Assembly: GCA_910574915.1 (NCBI GenBank)
Contig: CAJTCR010000036.1
Location: 1 to 54,070, forward strand
Direction: 5' to 3'
DNA length: 54,070 nucleotides
From: Eubacteriaceae bacterium
GTDB lineage: Bacteria > Bacillota > Clostridia > Lachnospirales > Lachnospiraceae
Shown here one piece after another: positions 53,978-54,070 of the stretch (within the stretch, counting starts at the first letter, position 1; every line of letters starts with the position of its first letter). Under the pieces are notes generated by a model, which was not told the origin of the DNA, did not search any database, and saw nothing but the letters and a program-made list of their open reading frames with translations. Position numbers and translations under genes: made by a program.

Positions 53978-54070
53978 TCACGATACTTTTAGATAATAGT
54001 CAAGCATGGAGATATAGCCCAGCTTGGCTATTATTTTATTGGTAAGGGCAACGCTTAATATCTGTGCTGT
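53978..54070 (-). CDS. Group II intron reverse transcriptase/maturase, C-terminal end only
   Basis: The last 30 residues of a maturase (QILSVALTNKIIAKLGYISM then LDYYLKVS, stop at 53978-53980) before the intron's domain V. The start and catalytic domains lie beyond the right edge of the window. It is expected to promote splicing and mobility of its intron. Confidence 0.75.
   Translation of the reverse strand, partial: TAQILSVALTNKIIAKLGYISMLDYYLKVS

Overview
The window reads as chromosome of a low-to-moderate GC Clostridia, most likely a Lachnospiraceae gut commensal. Support comes from Gram-positive Shine-Dalgarno sites, the acetyltransferase/zinc-ribbon/hydrolase trio typical of that family, a Csp-like S8 protease, and the absence of any outer-membrane machinery. 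No rRNA, tRNA or CRISPR array was seen. Species-level naming is not possible from this sequence alone.

Layout. (1) 0-4.4 kb, minus strand: a small protein, an MsbA-type ABC exporter and an OmpR/HK two-component pair closed by a strong terminator, followed by the stump of another ABC ATPase. (2) 4.4-9.3 kb: a decayed beta-glucoside locus. An AraC-type regulator is joined to the debris of an M20 peptidase, a PTS has IIA and IIC but no IIB, and a 6-phospho-beta-glucosidase has lost its C-terminus at a junction with a glutamate-synthase small-subunit fragment. (3) 9.5-17.7 kb: an accessory island with an AlbA_2/ATPase regulator-like protein, a CHC2 zinc-finger protein, a PIN-domain toxin-antitoxin pair beside a dead PIN gene, and a two-gene operon of an unknown 420-aa protein plus a winged-helix/zinc-ribbon/TIR-like protein, which may be a defence system. 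Duplicated 3' ends of the S8 protease gene with an IS-like tail bracket part of the island, and a 164-bp palindromic MITE lies inside it. (4) 17.7-27 kb: housekeeping-type genes (S8 protease, DUF6106-like protein, ClpX, acetyltransferase operon, IlvE, XRE regulator) and a second, inverted MITE copy. (5) 27-53.7 kb: one long minus-strand cell-surface glycan locus with ManC, Ugd, UDP-xylose synthase, a flippase, many glycosyltransferases, three GT-C-like membrane proteins, two GtrA proteins, a GtrB-like transferase, a UbiA/DPPR-synthase-like prenyltransferase, two methyltransferases and an MBOAT/SGNH acyl-transfer pair. (6) The right edge is the 3' end of a group II intron.

The most striking observation is in region 5. 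Six genes carry a poly-G tract of 9-12 bases on their coding strand (poly-C on the + strand), and I saw no G/C run of seven or more anywhere else in the window. In four of the six genes (MBOAT, SAM methyltransferase, GtrB-like GT2, GT8) the present tract length puts the two halves of a recognisable protein in different frames, and a change of one base restores the expected protein. In the other two (FkbM methyltransferase and a 270-aa probable glycosyltransferase) the tract is in frame. This is the pattern of slipped-strand contingency loci and suggests combinatorial phase variation of a surface polysaccharide in a gut Firmicute. Assembly error in homopolymers is the main alternative for tract length, but it does not explain why the tracts are found only in glycan genes.

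How the glycan genes fit together (inference): Ugd and the decarboxylase make UDP-GlcA and UDP-xylose, and ManC makes GDP-mannose. Cytoplasmic GT2/GT4/GT8 enzymes assemble a lipid-linked oligosaccharide exported by the flippase. UbiA-like, GtrB-like and DPG-synthase-like enzymes make polyprenyl-phosphate sugars that GtrA proteins and GT-C enzymes use outside the membrane. Methyl and acyl groups are then added, with several of these steps switchable.
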